Origin: CAYSGL01 sp964520985
GTDB taxonomy: Bacteria; Pseudomonadota; Alphaproteobacteria; Micavibrionales; Micavibrionaceae
DNA: 63,853 nt
Direction of reading: 5' to 3'
Assembly: GCA_964520985.1 (NCBI GenBank)
Contig: CAZFPB010000006.1
Coordinates: 1 to 63,853 of the forward strand
Notes under the pieces: generated by a model
What the model saw: the letters and a program-made list of their open reading frames with translations, nothing else
Told to the model about the DNA's origin: nothing
The model's database searches: none
In this document: one piece after another, positions 56,745 to 63,853 of the stretch
Position numbering within the stretch: the first letter of the stretch is position 1
Layout of the letters: every line of letters starts with the position of its first letter
Made by a program: the position numbers and the translations under genes

Positions 56745-57484
56745 TGGTTTCTGAGTGGCAATTTCATGTCTCGGCCGATCATCGAAAAAACGCCCTCAAC
56801 TCGGCCCGGGTATTGAGGGGGAAAGAAATCACCGTGTTCCCATCCCGGGAAAAGGCGGTTGTTGATCCGGCCGGTGATCGGTTTCAGCAGGCCCGAAACG
56901 CGGCAATCGAAATCCGTGATCCCGACGCGCCCGGCGTTGCCGTATGGCCAGCGCGCGCACGCGAGCGCGACCGTCCACGGTTTCGACCAATCGGGCGAGG
57001 GCGCGAGCACGCGATCGCCGTCGGCCGAATAAACGACGAGGTTTTTCAGGGTCCCGGCATCGAGCGCCGGGATGAGCCCCATCGCCGCGGCGGAGTTCGG
57101 CACGGCGGCCGAGAACAAGAGCAAGTTTTCGACCTCGTATCCGCGGCCGGTGAGCCGGAGCGCGAGCCGTCGGGCGATGTCGCCGCCGTTGGAATGGGCG
57201 ACAATGTGAACCTTTACCGTCTGCCCATCCTCGACGGCGGAGTCGATCCAGTTTTCGACGATCTTTCCGAGCGCGCGGGCGGCCCGGGGGTTGCGGATGC
57301 AATAGTTCCAGACGGGGAAAGGTCCCGCGTCGTATTGGTCAGTTAGGACCGCCGTCCGATCGAGCTTGGCGGCCGCCCATCGCTCAAATCTTTCTGGCCA
57401 AGTAACATCGCCGCGACCCGTGAGAATCCCATGGATCGCGACGATGAGGTTGATTTCAATAGGTTGTTTGTCCCCGCAACTCAT
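56741..57484 (-). CDS. Alpha/beta hydrolase in the lysis block
   Basis: A 247-residue protein. The strand INLIVAIHGILTGRGD provides the oxyanion region, VAHSNGGD has the nucleophile serine (H-S-N-G-G), and a late GWEHGDFF has the likely histidine. It starts over the previous stop and its own stop overlaps the endolysin start. A lipid or envelope esterase in a lysis cassette recalls LysB of mycobacteriophages, but sequence similarity to LysB is not evident. Confidence 0.85.
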   Translation of the reverse strand: MSCGDKQPIEINLIVAIHGILTGRGDVTWPERFERWAAAKLDRTAVLTDQYDAGPFPVWNYCIRNPRAARALGKIVENWIDSAVEDGQTVKVHIVAHSNGGDIARRLALRLTGRGYEVENLLLFSAAVPNSAAAMGLIPALDAGTLKNLVVYSADGDRVLAPSPDWSKPWTVALACARWPYGNAGRVGITDFDCRVSGLLKPITGRINNRLFPGWEHGDFFPPQYPGRVEGVFSMIGRDMKLPLRNQ

Positions 57485-57894
57485 GCGGGCGTTTTAGCAG
57501 GAACGGCACGGGGGACAAGTTGCAATCGCCCATCGCCTCCCTCGATGATCTCGATGAGCGGGCGGCCGTCGGGTCGTTGCGTGATCCGATAGACGATCCC
57601 GGTTCTCGGGCTCGAATACGTCCATACGTCGCCCTCGTGCTTGAGATGCTCCGACAACTGCCCGTCGGCGGCGTCGAGGGAAAGTTTCATCCCGCCCTTG
57701 TCGGCCGGGGTTGCGACGATGAAAACGCCGGGCTCGACCTCGTAGCGAACGCCGAGGTCGAAAGGGAGTTTCACCGACGGGGATGTCGAGCAACTTGTGA
57801 CGGCGGAGAGGCCGAGAGATGCACCGACGATGGCGGCAAACGTGAGGATCGACCGCATCGCCGACCGGTATTCTTTTTGGAACGGTAGTTTCAT
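57481..57894 (-). CDS. Lipoprotein of the lysis block (outer spanin candidate)
   Basis: A 137-residue protein; start MKLPFQKEYRSAMRS at 57892-57894, with an alternative ATG 7 codons upstream. A hydrophobic segment (ILTFAAIVGASLGLSAV) ends in TSC, a lipobox giving an acylated cysteine near residue 35. The remaining 100 residues are beta-rich and soluble. It overlaps the hydrolase gene. It may be an outer-membrane lysis factor such as a spanin. Confidence 0.72.
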   Translation of the reverse strand: MKLPFQKEYRSAMRSILTFAAIVGASLGLSAVTSCSTSPSVKLPFDLGVRYEVEPGVFIVATPADKGGMKLSLDAADGQLSEHLKHEGDVWTYSSPRTGIVYRITQRPDGRPLIEIIEGGDGRLQLVPRAVPAKTPA

Positions 57895-57944
57895 GGTGTC
57901 ATTTTCTGCTTTCATTCCGCCGGAACACTCGCCCCGGCGTCTCG

Positions 57945-58592
57945 TCATCGCAAGGGATGATGGAGAGGGACAAGGCAGGACATGAAGAAACGGAACGGCC
58001 CCGATTGAGGGAACCGGAAGCAATAGAGGGCGACGAAAAGCTCGCTCCCATCCTTGCGGGTGATCCGCTTTTCCATCCTGAAAGTTTTTAGGTCGCCGGT
58101 CACGAGTTGGCGGCATTGCTCGACATCGGCCGCAAGATCGCCCTTCCCGGGCGTCATCTCTTGAAACGTCATCCCGGCGAGCTCTTCCGACGAAAAGCCG
58201 GTGAGCTCGCGGAAAGCGCGGTTCACGCGGATATGATGGCCGTCCTCGGTCGTTTGCGAGAGGGCGACGGGAAGCTCGTCGAGCAAGAGCGCGGCGAGGG
58301 AATCCATCTCGTTCGGCGAGAGTGCCGCGGCGGCCGCTGCATTCAACCGGCTCTCGACCCGGTGAATCCCCGAGGTCGATTGATCCATGAGGCGCACCAT
58401 CGATTCGAGGTTCACGGCCTGCGCGGCGAGGTGATTGTTCAGGTTTCGGAAAAACACCGTCACGAGGCCCTTTTCATCATCGAAAAGGCGTTTCCCGAGA
58501 AAAACGGCGATTTTCCAAGCTGCAATCGCGATTCCGACGAGGGCGGCATAGGCGGGGCCTTGTTTCGCGAAATCGAGCAACTCTTGCGGCAT
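57945..58592 (-). CDS. Membrane-anchored PAS-domain protein (lysis block)
   Basis: A 215-residue protein. One membrane span lies at residues 15-35 (YAALVGIAIAAWKIAVFLG). A helical stalk follows. Residues about 105-205 are a PAS domain: LPVALSQTTEDGHHIRVNRA, FRELTGFSSEELAGMTF, and KRITRKDGSELFVALYCF. PAS domains sense ligands, redox state or light through a bound cofactor. No kinase or output domain follows. Its place where a holin is expected makes it a candidate regulator of lysis timing. Confidence 0.88.
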   Translation of the reverse strand: MPQELLDFAKQGPAYAALVGIAIAAWKIAVFLGKRLFDDEKGLVTVFFRNLNNHLAAQAVNLESMVRLMDQSTSGIHRVESRLNAAAAAALSPNEMDSLAALLLDELPVALSQTTEDGHHIRVNRAFRELTGFSSEELAGMTFQEMTPGKGDLAADVEQCRQLVTGDLKTFRMEKRITRKDGSELFVALYCFRFPQSGPFRFFMSCLVPLHHPLR

Positions 58593-58600
58593 TGCTTCGA

Positions 58601-59521
58601 CTACGGGCTCGCGGTGTAGTTGTCACGAACGAAAAGCAGGGAGCCGGAGGCCTCGGGGCTCATCTCGACGCTCAAAACTTCCTCCCGGTGATCCCAAGCC
58701 TTGATCGGGTCGGCCGTCGCGTAGGCGGCCGCCGGAGCCATAAATTCGAGGTCGGCCCCATCCGGCCCGATGAAAAAGCCAATCCGGCCAAGCGCCCGGG
58801 TTTTCGCCGCCAGCGAGAGAGGACCGCTCGGGAGCCGGAGCTCGGCGAGAACGCGCCACGGGGAGGCCGTGAAGCGCGTCGGGATGCCTTCCGCGTTGTA
58901 TTGGCAGGCCCGGAGGTTGCGCCGGGTGAGGTAGAACGAGGCGACGTAAGTTTCGAGCTTGTTCCCGGTCCTCGGATCACCGACCCACGGGCCGAACGCC
59001 CACGAAGCGGAGCAAATCGCCGCCGGGATCACCGGGTCGCGGAACTCGCGCGTCGCTGGCCGGAGCTCGTCAAGGGTCCGGCGTTCGAGGATGTCGAAAA
59101 CAATGTCGAGGTTGACGATCTGCATCGGAATCAGGCCGATTTGCATCTCGACGGCCGCCATCCCGCGGAATTGGAAGCGATCGCCGAGCTCGGTTTCGAC
59201 TTCCATGCAAAACGTCGGATTCGGCGCGCGCCGGTCAAAATTCATCACGTTCCCGGAAACGCTCGCATGCTGCGCCAGAAACCACACGAGGAACCCGCGG
59301 CCGACCGAAACCGTAATCTTGGCCGAATGATGCTCGTGAGCCGCCAGCAAGGGCGAGGGGTTGCGCCACACGTCAAGGCGGCCGACCCATTCCTCGACCT
59401 CCCGGGAGACGGCCGCCGGTCCGCTCGGCAGGTCGATCACGTCACCATCGACGACGCCGGAACGAGGGGCGGTTTCCTTGAAAAACCGCAACTTGTTCGC
59501 CCATATTTGTTCCGCTGGCAT
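58601..59521 (-). CDS. Hypothetical virion-associated protein
   Basis: A 306-residue protein starting MPAEQIWANKLRFFKET. Mixed strands and helices (FCMEVETELGDRFQFRGMAA) suggest a folded structural or enzymatic domain. It follows the tail-tip genes and precedes the PAS protein. No family is recognised. Confidence 0.68.
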   Translation of the reverse strand: MPAEQIWANKLRFFKETAPRSGVVDGDVIDLPSGPAAVSREVEEWVGRLDVWRNPSPLLAAHEHHSAKITVSVGRGFLVWFLAQHASVSGNVMNFDRRAPNPTFCMEVETELGDRFQFRGMAAVEMQIGLIPMQIVNLDIVFDILERRTLDELRPATREFRDPVIPAAICSASWAFGPWVGDPRTGNKLETYVASFYLTRRNLRACQYNAEGIPTRFTASPWRVLAELRLPSGPLSLAAKTRALGRIGFFIGPDGADLEFMAPAAAYATADPIKAWDHREEVLSVEMSPEASGSLLFVRDNYTASP

Positions 59522-59524
59522 GGG

Positions 59525-60055
59525 TTACGGTTGCACGGTCCAACGGGCGACGATGTCCGATTCGGCGGTTCCGTTGCACCATAGTTCGAGAACGGCCGTT
59601 TTTCCCGAGGCCAGCGTCGCCGGAGCGGCCGCGCCGACGAAAACCCATCCGCCGGGAAAAGTGAGGGCGCGGGTCGATCCGCCCGCCTTCACGATCGCGA
59701 CAACCTCCCATCCGTCGGCGCGGTTGGTCGTCGAAAACGTGGGATCGGCCGCCAGCGATACGACGACCTTTCTCGCGCCGGAGAGGTCGAGGATCGGGGA
59801 GGCGCTCGCCCCGGTGCCCGGCCGGGCGATGATCTTTTTCGTCCCCGTCTCGCGCCATTGGAAAACGGCCCCGTTCGTCGTCGGCACGGCGTCGCGGATG
59901 AGCGCCCCGACGAAAATGTTATACGATAGATCGGATGAGGCGAGGGCAGGGTCGAAAATGGTTTCGAGCCGGGACCAATTCGAGCCAATGATGCCGACGA
60001 CGCCGACGGTTCCGTCGGGGTGGGTTTCCAAGCGGGTGCGGGTAAGAACGGCCAT
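59525..60055 (-). CDS. Tail-tip accessory protein
   Basis: A 176-residue, beta-rich protein (AVLTRTRLETHPDGTVGVVG then IGSNWSRLETIFDP). The start overlaps the previous stop by 1 base (TAATG). The opening is common in small proteins encoded downstream of tail-tip proteins, which may be fibre-associated. The call is tentative. Confidence 0.65.
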   Translation of the reverse strand: MAVLTRTRLETHPDGTVGVVGIIGSNWSRLETIFDPALASSDLSYNIFVGALIRDAVPTTNGAVFQWRETGTKKIIARPGTGASASPILDLSGARKVVVSLAADPTFSTTNRADGWEVVAIVKAGGSTRALTFPGGWVFVGAAAPATLASGKTAVLELWCNGTAESDIVARWTVQP

Positions 60056-62817
60056 TAGATCGGAGGTTGAGGGATGACGAGAGGGTCGGAGGTGTAACCG
60101 CCTAGGAGGGCGTAGAGGGTGAGGTTCGCGGGATTCGTATCAAAGGAAACGACAACCGTCCAGATTCCTCCCGATGAGTCGTTTCCGTTCGGTGCCGTCC
60201 ATGTGAACGAGGTCGCCGCCATGGTAGGCGATCCGACCGATCCGCTCGCGAAATAGTCCGGCAGCGTCACGAGGTCCGACGAGCTTTTCGCGATCCTCAC
60301 CCGATGCAAGCCGACATCCGCCTCGCGGGCCGCGAGCTCGGCCCCGAGGTTCGGCCCGTAGCCCGCGCCGCCGTTGTAAATCCGCGGCCGAACCTTGACC
60401 GTCCAAACGGTTCCGACTCGGGTCGCCGAAACGAGCTCCGGCCGCAACGGCTTGATTGACCGGCCGGAGAATGTTCCCGCATCCGGGCCGGTGAGATACA
60501 CGGGCTCGGCGTAGCCGTTGACCGAGTAGGGGTTGAGGCCGATCTCCACCGTAAGGCCGACGGGCAAATTCGGAGTGAGCATCGTTTGCCGCTCCCGGCT
60601 GAAAATCGGGAAAAAGAAAAACGTGTCGCCGATCGCATGCGCGGCGGCATCGGTGCCATACTCGGACCGCATGAACGTCCGAACCGTGAACTCGTTTTCG
60701 CCGGTTTCCTCGATCCAACCGATCCGGAAAACTTCCAAGCCGATCACCATGATCGCGCCGTTCGTGCCGGTGAGGATGTCGAACCCGTCGCCGTCGGCCT
60801 GAACCGCGGAGGCCGCCGAAAGCAGGCGCGAGGCGTCGGGCTCATGGTTCAGGGTGAGCCGGAATTGATTCGCCGCTTCCCGGGCGATCTTCGGACCGCC
60901 AGCGCCGACCGCATCGACGAGCTCCCCCGTGATCGCGAACGATTGGAAGACGCCCGCGTTGATGTAGTTCCCGACGGCCGCCTCGCGGAAACCCACGCCA
61001 ACCGATTGCAGGATTCCGGAACGGCGCTGAACCGCCAAAAGAACACGCCGCTCGTTTTTCGTGATCCAGATATTCGGCTCATCGATGAGCGCCGGGAGGA
61101 TGTCGCCGACGGGCATTTTCTGCGAATAGTCGATCGTCACGAGGTCGTCGTTCGTGAGCGGGGAATCGATATCGATCGAGGGAATCGGCGCGGTGAAATC
61201 GGTGATCTCGCCGTCGGTGCCGGTCGCATACGCGTCCTCGACCAGCACGACGCTAAAACGGCCCTCGCCGGTATCGTCATCATCGACCGACTCGACCCGC
61301 CAGAAAGTCGTCATCGCATCGCCCCGCCAGCCATCGACGACCATCTCGACGAACGCGCCCGGGTTGAGGCGGGAGAGGGTTCGGCGCAAGATCACATTGC
61401 AGACGGCCAACGGATAGGCCAAATCCCGGAGCTTCCGATGCGCGATGAGCTCGGCACAACGCCGGGTGCCGACTTCGGAGGCGTCGATTTTCAGGGAGCG
61501 GGCCGCGCCGAGTTGTTCGATGCTGGCGAGGTCCTGCGCCGTCACCGCTTCCTCTTGCCAGTTGTTTTCCCGGTTCGAGAACGTCATCCGGATTTCGTTC
61601 GTCGCCGCCAGCATCGATTGCCGGGTGATCGCTGGCTCGCCGATGATGTCCTCGGGCGTGATCCGAATCCGCGGGGAATAGGCGTCGGTTCGGTCCCACA
61701 ATGCCCGGCAACGAAGGGTGCCGTTTTCGTCCCATGTCGCGAACCCGAAAAGGTCGCGGAACCGTTGCGTGAGCTCGACGTTCGATTGATCATCGCCAAG
61801 CGAGGTCGAGATTCCGAGCCGGTTGTTTCGGTAGTAGTTGGCGGCCTTTTTGAAGTCCTCGACGTTCATCTTCGACGCCGAAACTCCCTTGCCCCATACC
61901 TTATTTTGCATGAGTTCCCACAAGATCGCGGCCGGATTCGCGTCGCCATATTCGGGCATCTCCGGATCGGTGGCAGCGTTGACCGGAAACCCCTCGATCG
62001 GAACGCCGTCATCATCGACGACCTTCGGGAGCCTCATGAGAGTGAAAAGGTAAGTCCGCGGGGCCGGGCTCGTGCCCATCGTGAACTTGTCGAACGAGGC
62101 GATCACGATATCGCGGAAATTCATCGTCTCCCCATTCAACGGAACGTGCCCGACCTGAGTCCGGGAGCCGGGATCGAGCCAAACATGACCCGAGTCGTCT
62201 TTCGTTCCCTTCATCGAGATTTTGATCCCGAGCCCGGCCGTCATATCGATCGGACCCTCGGGGGCGGCCTCTTGGTTCGTATAGAATTTTTCCAGCCACT
62301 TGAGGAACTTGTCGCGGTCGAGCTCGGCGTTCAGGATGTCGGCTTTCTCGTCGTTGTCCTCGTCGATTTGATGATACTCGATTTCATCCATCCCGGGGGA
62401 GCCTTGGATTTTCACGAGGGCATCGATCGGCCCCATGCAAAGGCCCGTGACCCACGTCATCGAGTAGCTGTAACCGACGACTTGCTCGCCTCCGCCCCCG
62501 CCTCCCTTGCCGCCCTCTTCCTCGGCGTGGATTTCCTCCGCGACAAATGAGGCCTTGTCATAGCAGAGGAAATTTCCCGCGATCCGGACGGTTCCGAAAA
62601 TGACCGGGATCGTCGCGCTCTCGCTCGATTGCACGACTTGAAATTCGTCCGGCCGCATCGCCCCGTTTTTCGGGCTCGCCGGTCCTTGGATGAAACCGGC
62701 GGCCGCATAACCGAGCGCCGCCCCGGTGAGGATCGCCGAGGCCCCGAAAGTGAAATACGCGAGAACGCCGCCGATGATCGCCCCACCAATATTGACCCAT
62801 GTCCTCGAATCGCTCAT
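60055..62817 (-). CDS. Tail-tip (host specificity, gpJ-like) protein
   Basis: A 920-residue protein with start MSDSRTWVNIGGAIIG at 62815-62817, overlapping the previous stop. The N-terminal 60 residues are hydrophobic and glycine-rich, followed by EFQVVQSSESATIPVIFGTVRI and a glycine-rich loop. The central region has an ordered tail-protein fold (AAILWELMQNKVWGKGVS). The C-terminal part has fibronectin-like beta stretches. This is the usual receptor-facing tip protein that follows an NlpC/P60 gene. Confidence 0.9.
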   Translation of the reverse strand: MSDSRTWVNIGGAIIGGVLAYFTFGASAILTGAALGYAAAGFIQGPASPKNGAMRPDEFQVVQSSESATIPVIFGTVRIAGNFLCYDKASFVAEEIHAEEEGGKGGGGGGEQVVGYSYSMTWVTGLCMGPIDALVKIQGSPGMDEIEYHQIDEDNDEKADILNAELDRDKFLKWLEKFYTNQEAAPEGPIDMTAGLGIKISMKGTKDDSGHVWLDPGSRTQVGHVPLNGETMNFRDIVIASFDKFTMGTSPAPRTYLFTLMRLPKVVDDDGVPIEGFPVNAATDPEMPEYGDANPAAILWELMQNKVWGKGVSASKMNVEDFKKAANYYRNNRLGISTSLGDDQSNVELTQRFRDLFGFATWDENGTLRCRALWDRTDAYSPRIRITPEDIIGEPAITRQSMLAATNEIRMTFSNRENNWQEEAVTAQDLASIEQLGAARSLKIDASEVGTRRCAELIAHRKLRDLAYPLAVCNVILRRTLSRLNPGAFVEMVVDGWRGDAMTTFWRVESVDDDDTGEGRFSVVLVEDAYATGTDGEITDFTAPIPSIDIDSPLTNDDLVTIDYSQKMPVGDILPALIDEPNIWITKNERRVLLAVQRRSGILQSVGVGFREAAVGNYINAGVFQSFAITGELVDAVGAGGPKIAREAANQFRLTLNHEPDASRLLSAASAVQADGDGFDILTGTNGAIMVIGLEVFRIGWIEETGENEFTVRTFMRSEYGTDAAAHAIGDTFFFFPIFSRERQTMLTPNLPVGLTVEIGLNPYSVNGYAEPVYLTGPDAGTFSGRSIKPLRPELVSATRVGTVWTVKVRPRIYNGGAGYGPNLGAELAAREADVGLHRVRIAKSSSDLVTLPDYFASGSVGSPTMAATSFTWTAPNGNDSSGGIWTVVVSFDTNPANLTLYALLGGYTSDPLVIPQPPI

Positions 62818-63308
62818 ACGTCGAGCAACCTGATGGAACTCGGGATTTGAGTCCAGCCACAACGCCGGAGCCTCACGGCCTCTTGCATGCGCCGCCGGGC
62901 CGCATCGACCATGAGGGGCCCGGCCGGTGAATTGGTCGAGACGTGCCAAACGCGATCACCGAGGAAAATCCCGCAATGGTTCGAGTTCCTGCCGACCGCC
63001 CAAATACAGATGTCGCCGAACTCGGGAATCCATTCATCGACCCAAATCCGGTCAACGTCGGCGCACGCGGCGAAAAGGCGACCCATCGCGCTCTCTTTCT
63101 GCGCGAGGCCCCACGAGGTCGGGTAAGTCGGAATCGCCGTTTCCTCGACGACGCCCGCGGCCGTCATGATCCGCACGACGTAGCGGATACAATCGATCCC
63201 TCGGCCCTTGCTGGCGATCCGGTGCCCGTGAGGGGTTCCCCGCCATGCTTCCGCCTCCGCCAGCGCCGCGGCGCGCCTCTCGGGCGTCCAGATGTCAGGA
63301 AACGCCAT
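62814..63308 (-). CDS. NlpC/P60-like tail peptidase
   Basis: A 164-residue protein. GRGIDCIRYVVRIM has the catalytic cysteine, and FGDICIWAVGRNSNHCGIFLG has the strand with the histidine. The position between DUF2163 and the tip protein is the standard slot of gpK-type NlpC/P60 enzymes, which cut peptidoglycan during DNA entry or process tip assembly. Its start overlaps the DUF2163 stop by 14 bases. Confidence 0.88.
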   Translation of the reverse strand: MAFPDIWTPERRAAALAEAEAWRGTPHGHRIASKGRGIDCIRYVVRIMTAAGVVEETAIPTYPTSWGLAQKESAMGRLFAACADVDRIWVDEWIPEFGDICIWAVGRNSNHCGIFLGDRVWHVSTNSPAGPLMVDAARRRMQEAVRLRRCGWTQIPSSIRLLDV

Positions 63309-63853
63309 GGATTGCCGGGTTCACGTTCGGGATATCGGGGCATCCTCCGAAGTTGGCGAGATTCGCGAACTTGTTTTTGCAATCGTCGATCGTGTGGCGG
63401 CATCCCGCGTAAAGCGTGACAACGTCGCCGATCGCGAAATCGGGGAACCATTGGGTGAGGAAAACGCGGGTATCGCTCGCCTGATATTCCGATTTAAAGA
63501 TCGAGTGACGGGTTCCGCTGGCGGCGTGAAGCAAGACGCCTTGACGAAAGAAATCCTCGGCATCCGGGAGCGGCCTTTGCCCGGAGATGACGGCGGTCCG
63601 GCCCGCGTAATCCATCGAGACAATCAACCCTTCGAGTTTGTAGAGCTCGCGATCGACGCCGCAATCGGGCGCGTAAAGAACCCGGTTGCATGTCCGCGTG
63701 AATCTCCACCGCGGGACCTGATGACCGGTCACGAATGGCTCGGGGCAGCAACGCGCATTCATGATGCTCCCCTCGACGCCGAACTCGACGATCACGCCCG
63801 ACGCGCTCGTGTAGGTGTCCCGGTTGTAAACGGCCGCAACGCCCGCCGCGGCA
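63295..63853 (-). CDS. DUF2163/BR0599-like tail assembly protein, C-terminal part
   Basis: This is the second part of the gene that starts at 399. The GTG at 63793-63795 is an internal valine and not a start. The part carries NARCCPEPFVTGH and a CRHTIDDCKNKF stretch, with cysteine pairs typical of DUF2163 C-terminal domains that coordinate metal. The last 55 bases of this range duplicate bases 1-55. Confidence 0.85.
   Translation of the reverse strand, partial: AAAGVAAVYNRDTYTSASGVIVEFGVEGSIMNARCCPEPFVTGHQVPRWRFTRTCNRVLYAPDCGVDRELYKLEGLIVSMDYAGRTAVISGQRPLPDAEDFFRQGVLLHAASGTRHSIFKSEYQASDTRVFLTQWFPDFAIGDVVTLYAGCRHTIDDCKNKFANLANFGGCPDIPNVNPAIHGVS
63799..63853. repeat. 55-bp terminal repeat, right copy
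   Basis: Identical to bases 1-55. See the left copy for the reading as an assembly overlap. Confidence 0.9.

Noticed and set aside
60586..62550. Long plus-strand open frame of 654 codons opposite the tail-tip gene
   Set aside because: It is rich in R, D, E and G with no domain and mirrors the codon pattern of the real minus-strand gene. High GC content opens long antisense frames throughout this genome.

Overview
The window is one complete circular-mapping genome of a tailed, long-tailed (siphovirus-like) dsDNA phage. Its last 55 bases (63799-63853) repeat its first 55 exactly, so the unique circle is 63,798 bp, and one tail gene runs across the junction. The sequence is GC-rich (about 60% or a little more by eye). 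Every gene I can support lies on the minus strand, with short gaps and many 4-base ATGA/GTGA overlaps. There is no tRNA, CRISPR array, insertion sequence or integrase. Lipobox signals and an M15-type lysin suggest a Gram-negative host, but the host cannot be named from the sequence.

Read in the direction of transcription (falling coordinates), an early and replication region (about 55.8 to 33.4 kb) comes first. It holds an SMC/SbcC-like ATPase, a UvrD-like helicase, a winged-helix initiator with an origin-like repeat cluster inside its gene, a DnaC-like loader, a KH-like protein, SWIM and HNH proteins, a RecU-like resolvase, a Cro/CI-like regulator, a ParB-like protein, a MazG-like protein, an ASCH protein, SSB and a DnaQ-like exonuclease. 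No DNA polymerase, primase or replicative helicase is visible, so the phage probably recruits the host replisome in a lambda O/P manner.

Packaging and head genes follow: small terminase, large terminase, portal (DUF4055-like), MuF-like head protein, scaffold, coat protein and decoration-like proteins. Two blocks of small accessory genes interrupt them (about 25.0-30.0 kb and 17.5-21.2 kb), including DUF5131, DUF1643 and DUF3850 proteins. Connector genes, tail tube, tail chaperones with a probable frameshift, and a 978-residue tape measure come next. The tail-tip genes cross the circle junction (DUF2163, NlpC/P60, a 920-residue tip protein). The lysis block (60-55.9 kb) contains a membrane-anchored PAS-domain protein, a lipoprotein, an alpha/beta hydrolase and an M15 peptidase.

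The most unusual content is regulatory. A strongly conserved promoter-like unit (TTGAC, 17 bases, CAANTT, 9 bases, ATG) lies directly before seven first-of-block genes, so their mRNAs may be leaderless. Some of these units carry a CGCAAATTTGCG palindrome further upstream, and three of the genes are followed by a hairpin. Many other starts have a CCCC(C) run just before the ATG where a Shine-Dalgarno sequence would be expected. The other top candidates are the origin-like cluster inside the initiator gene and the PAS protein in the lysis block.
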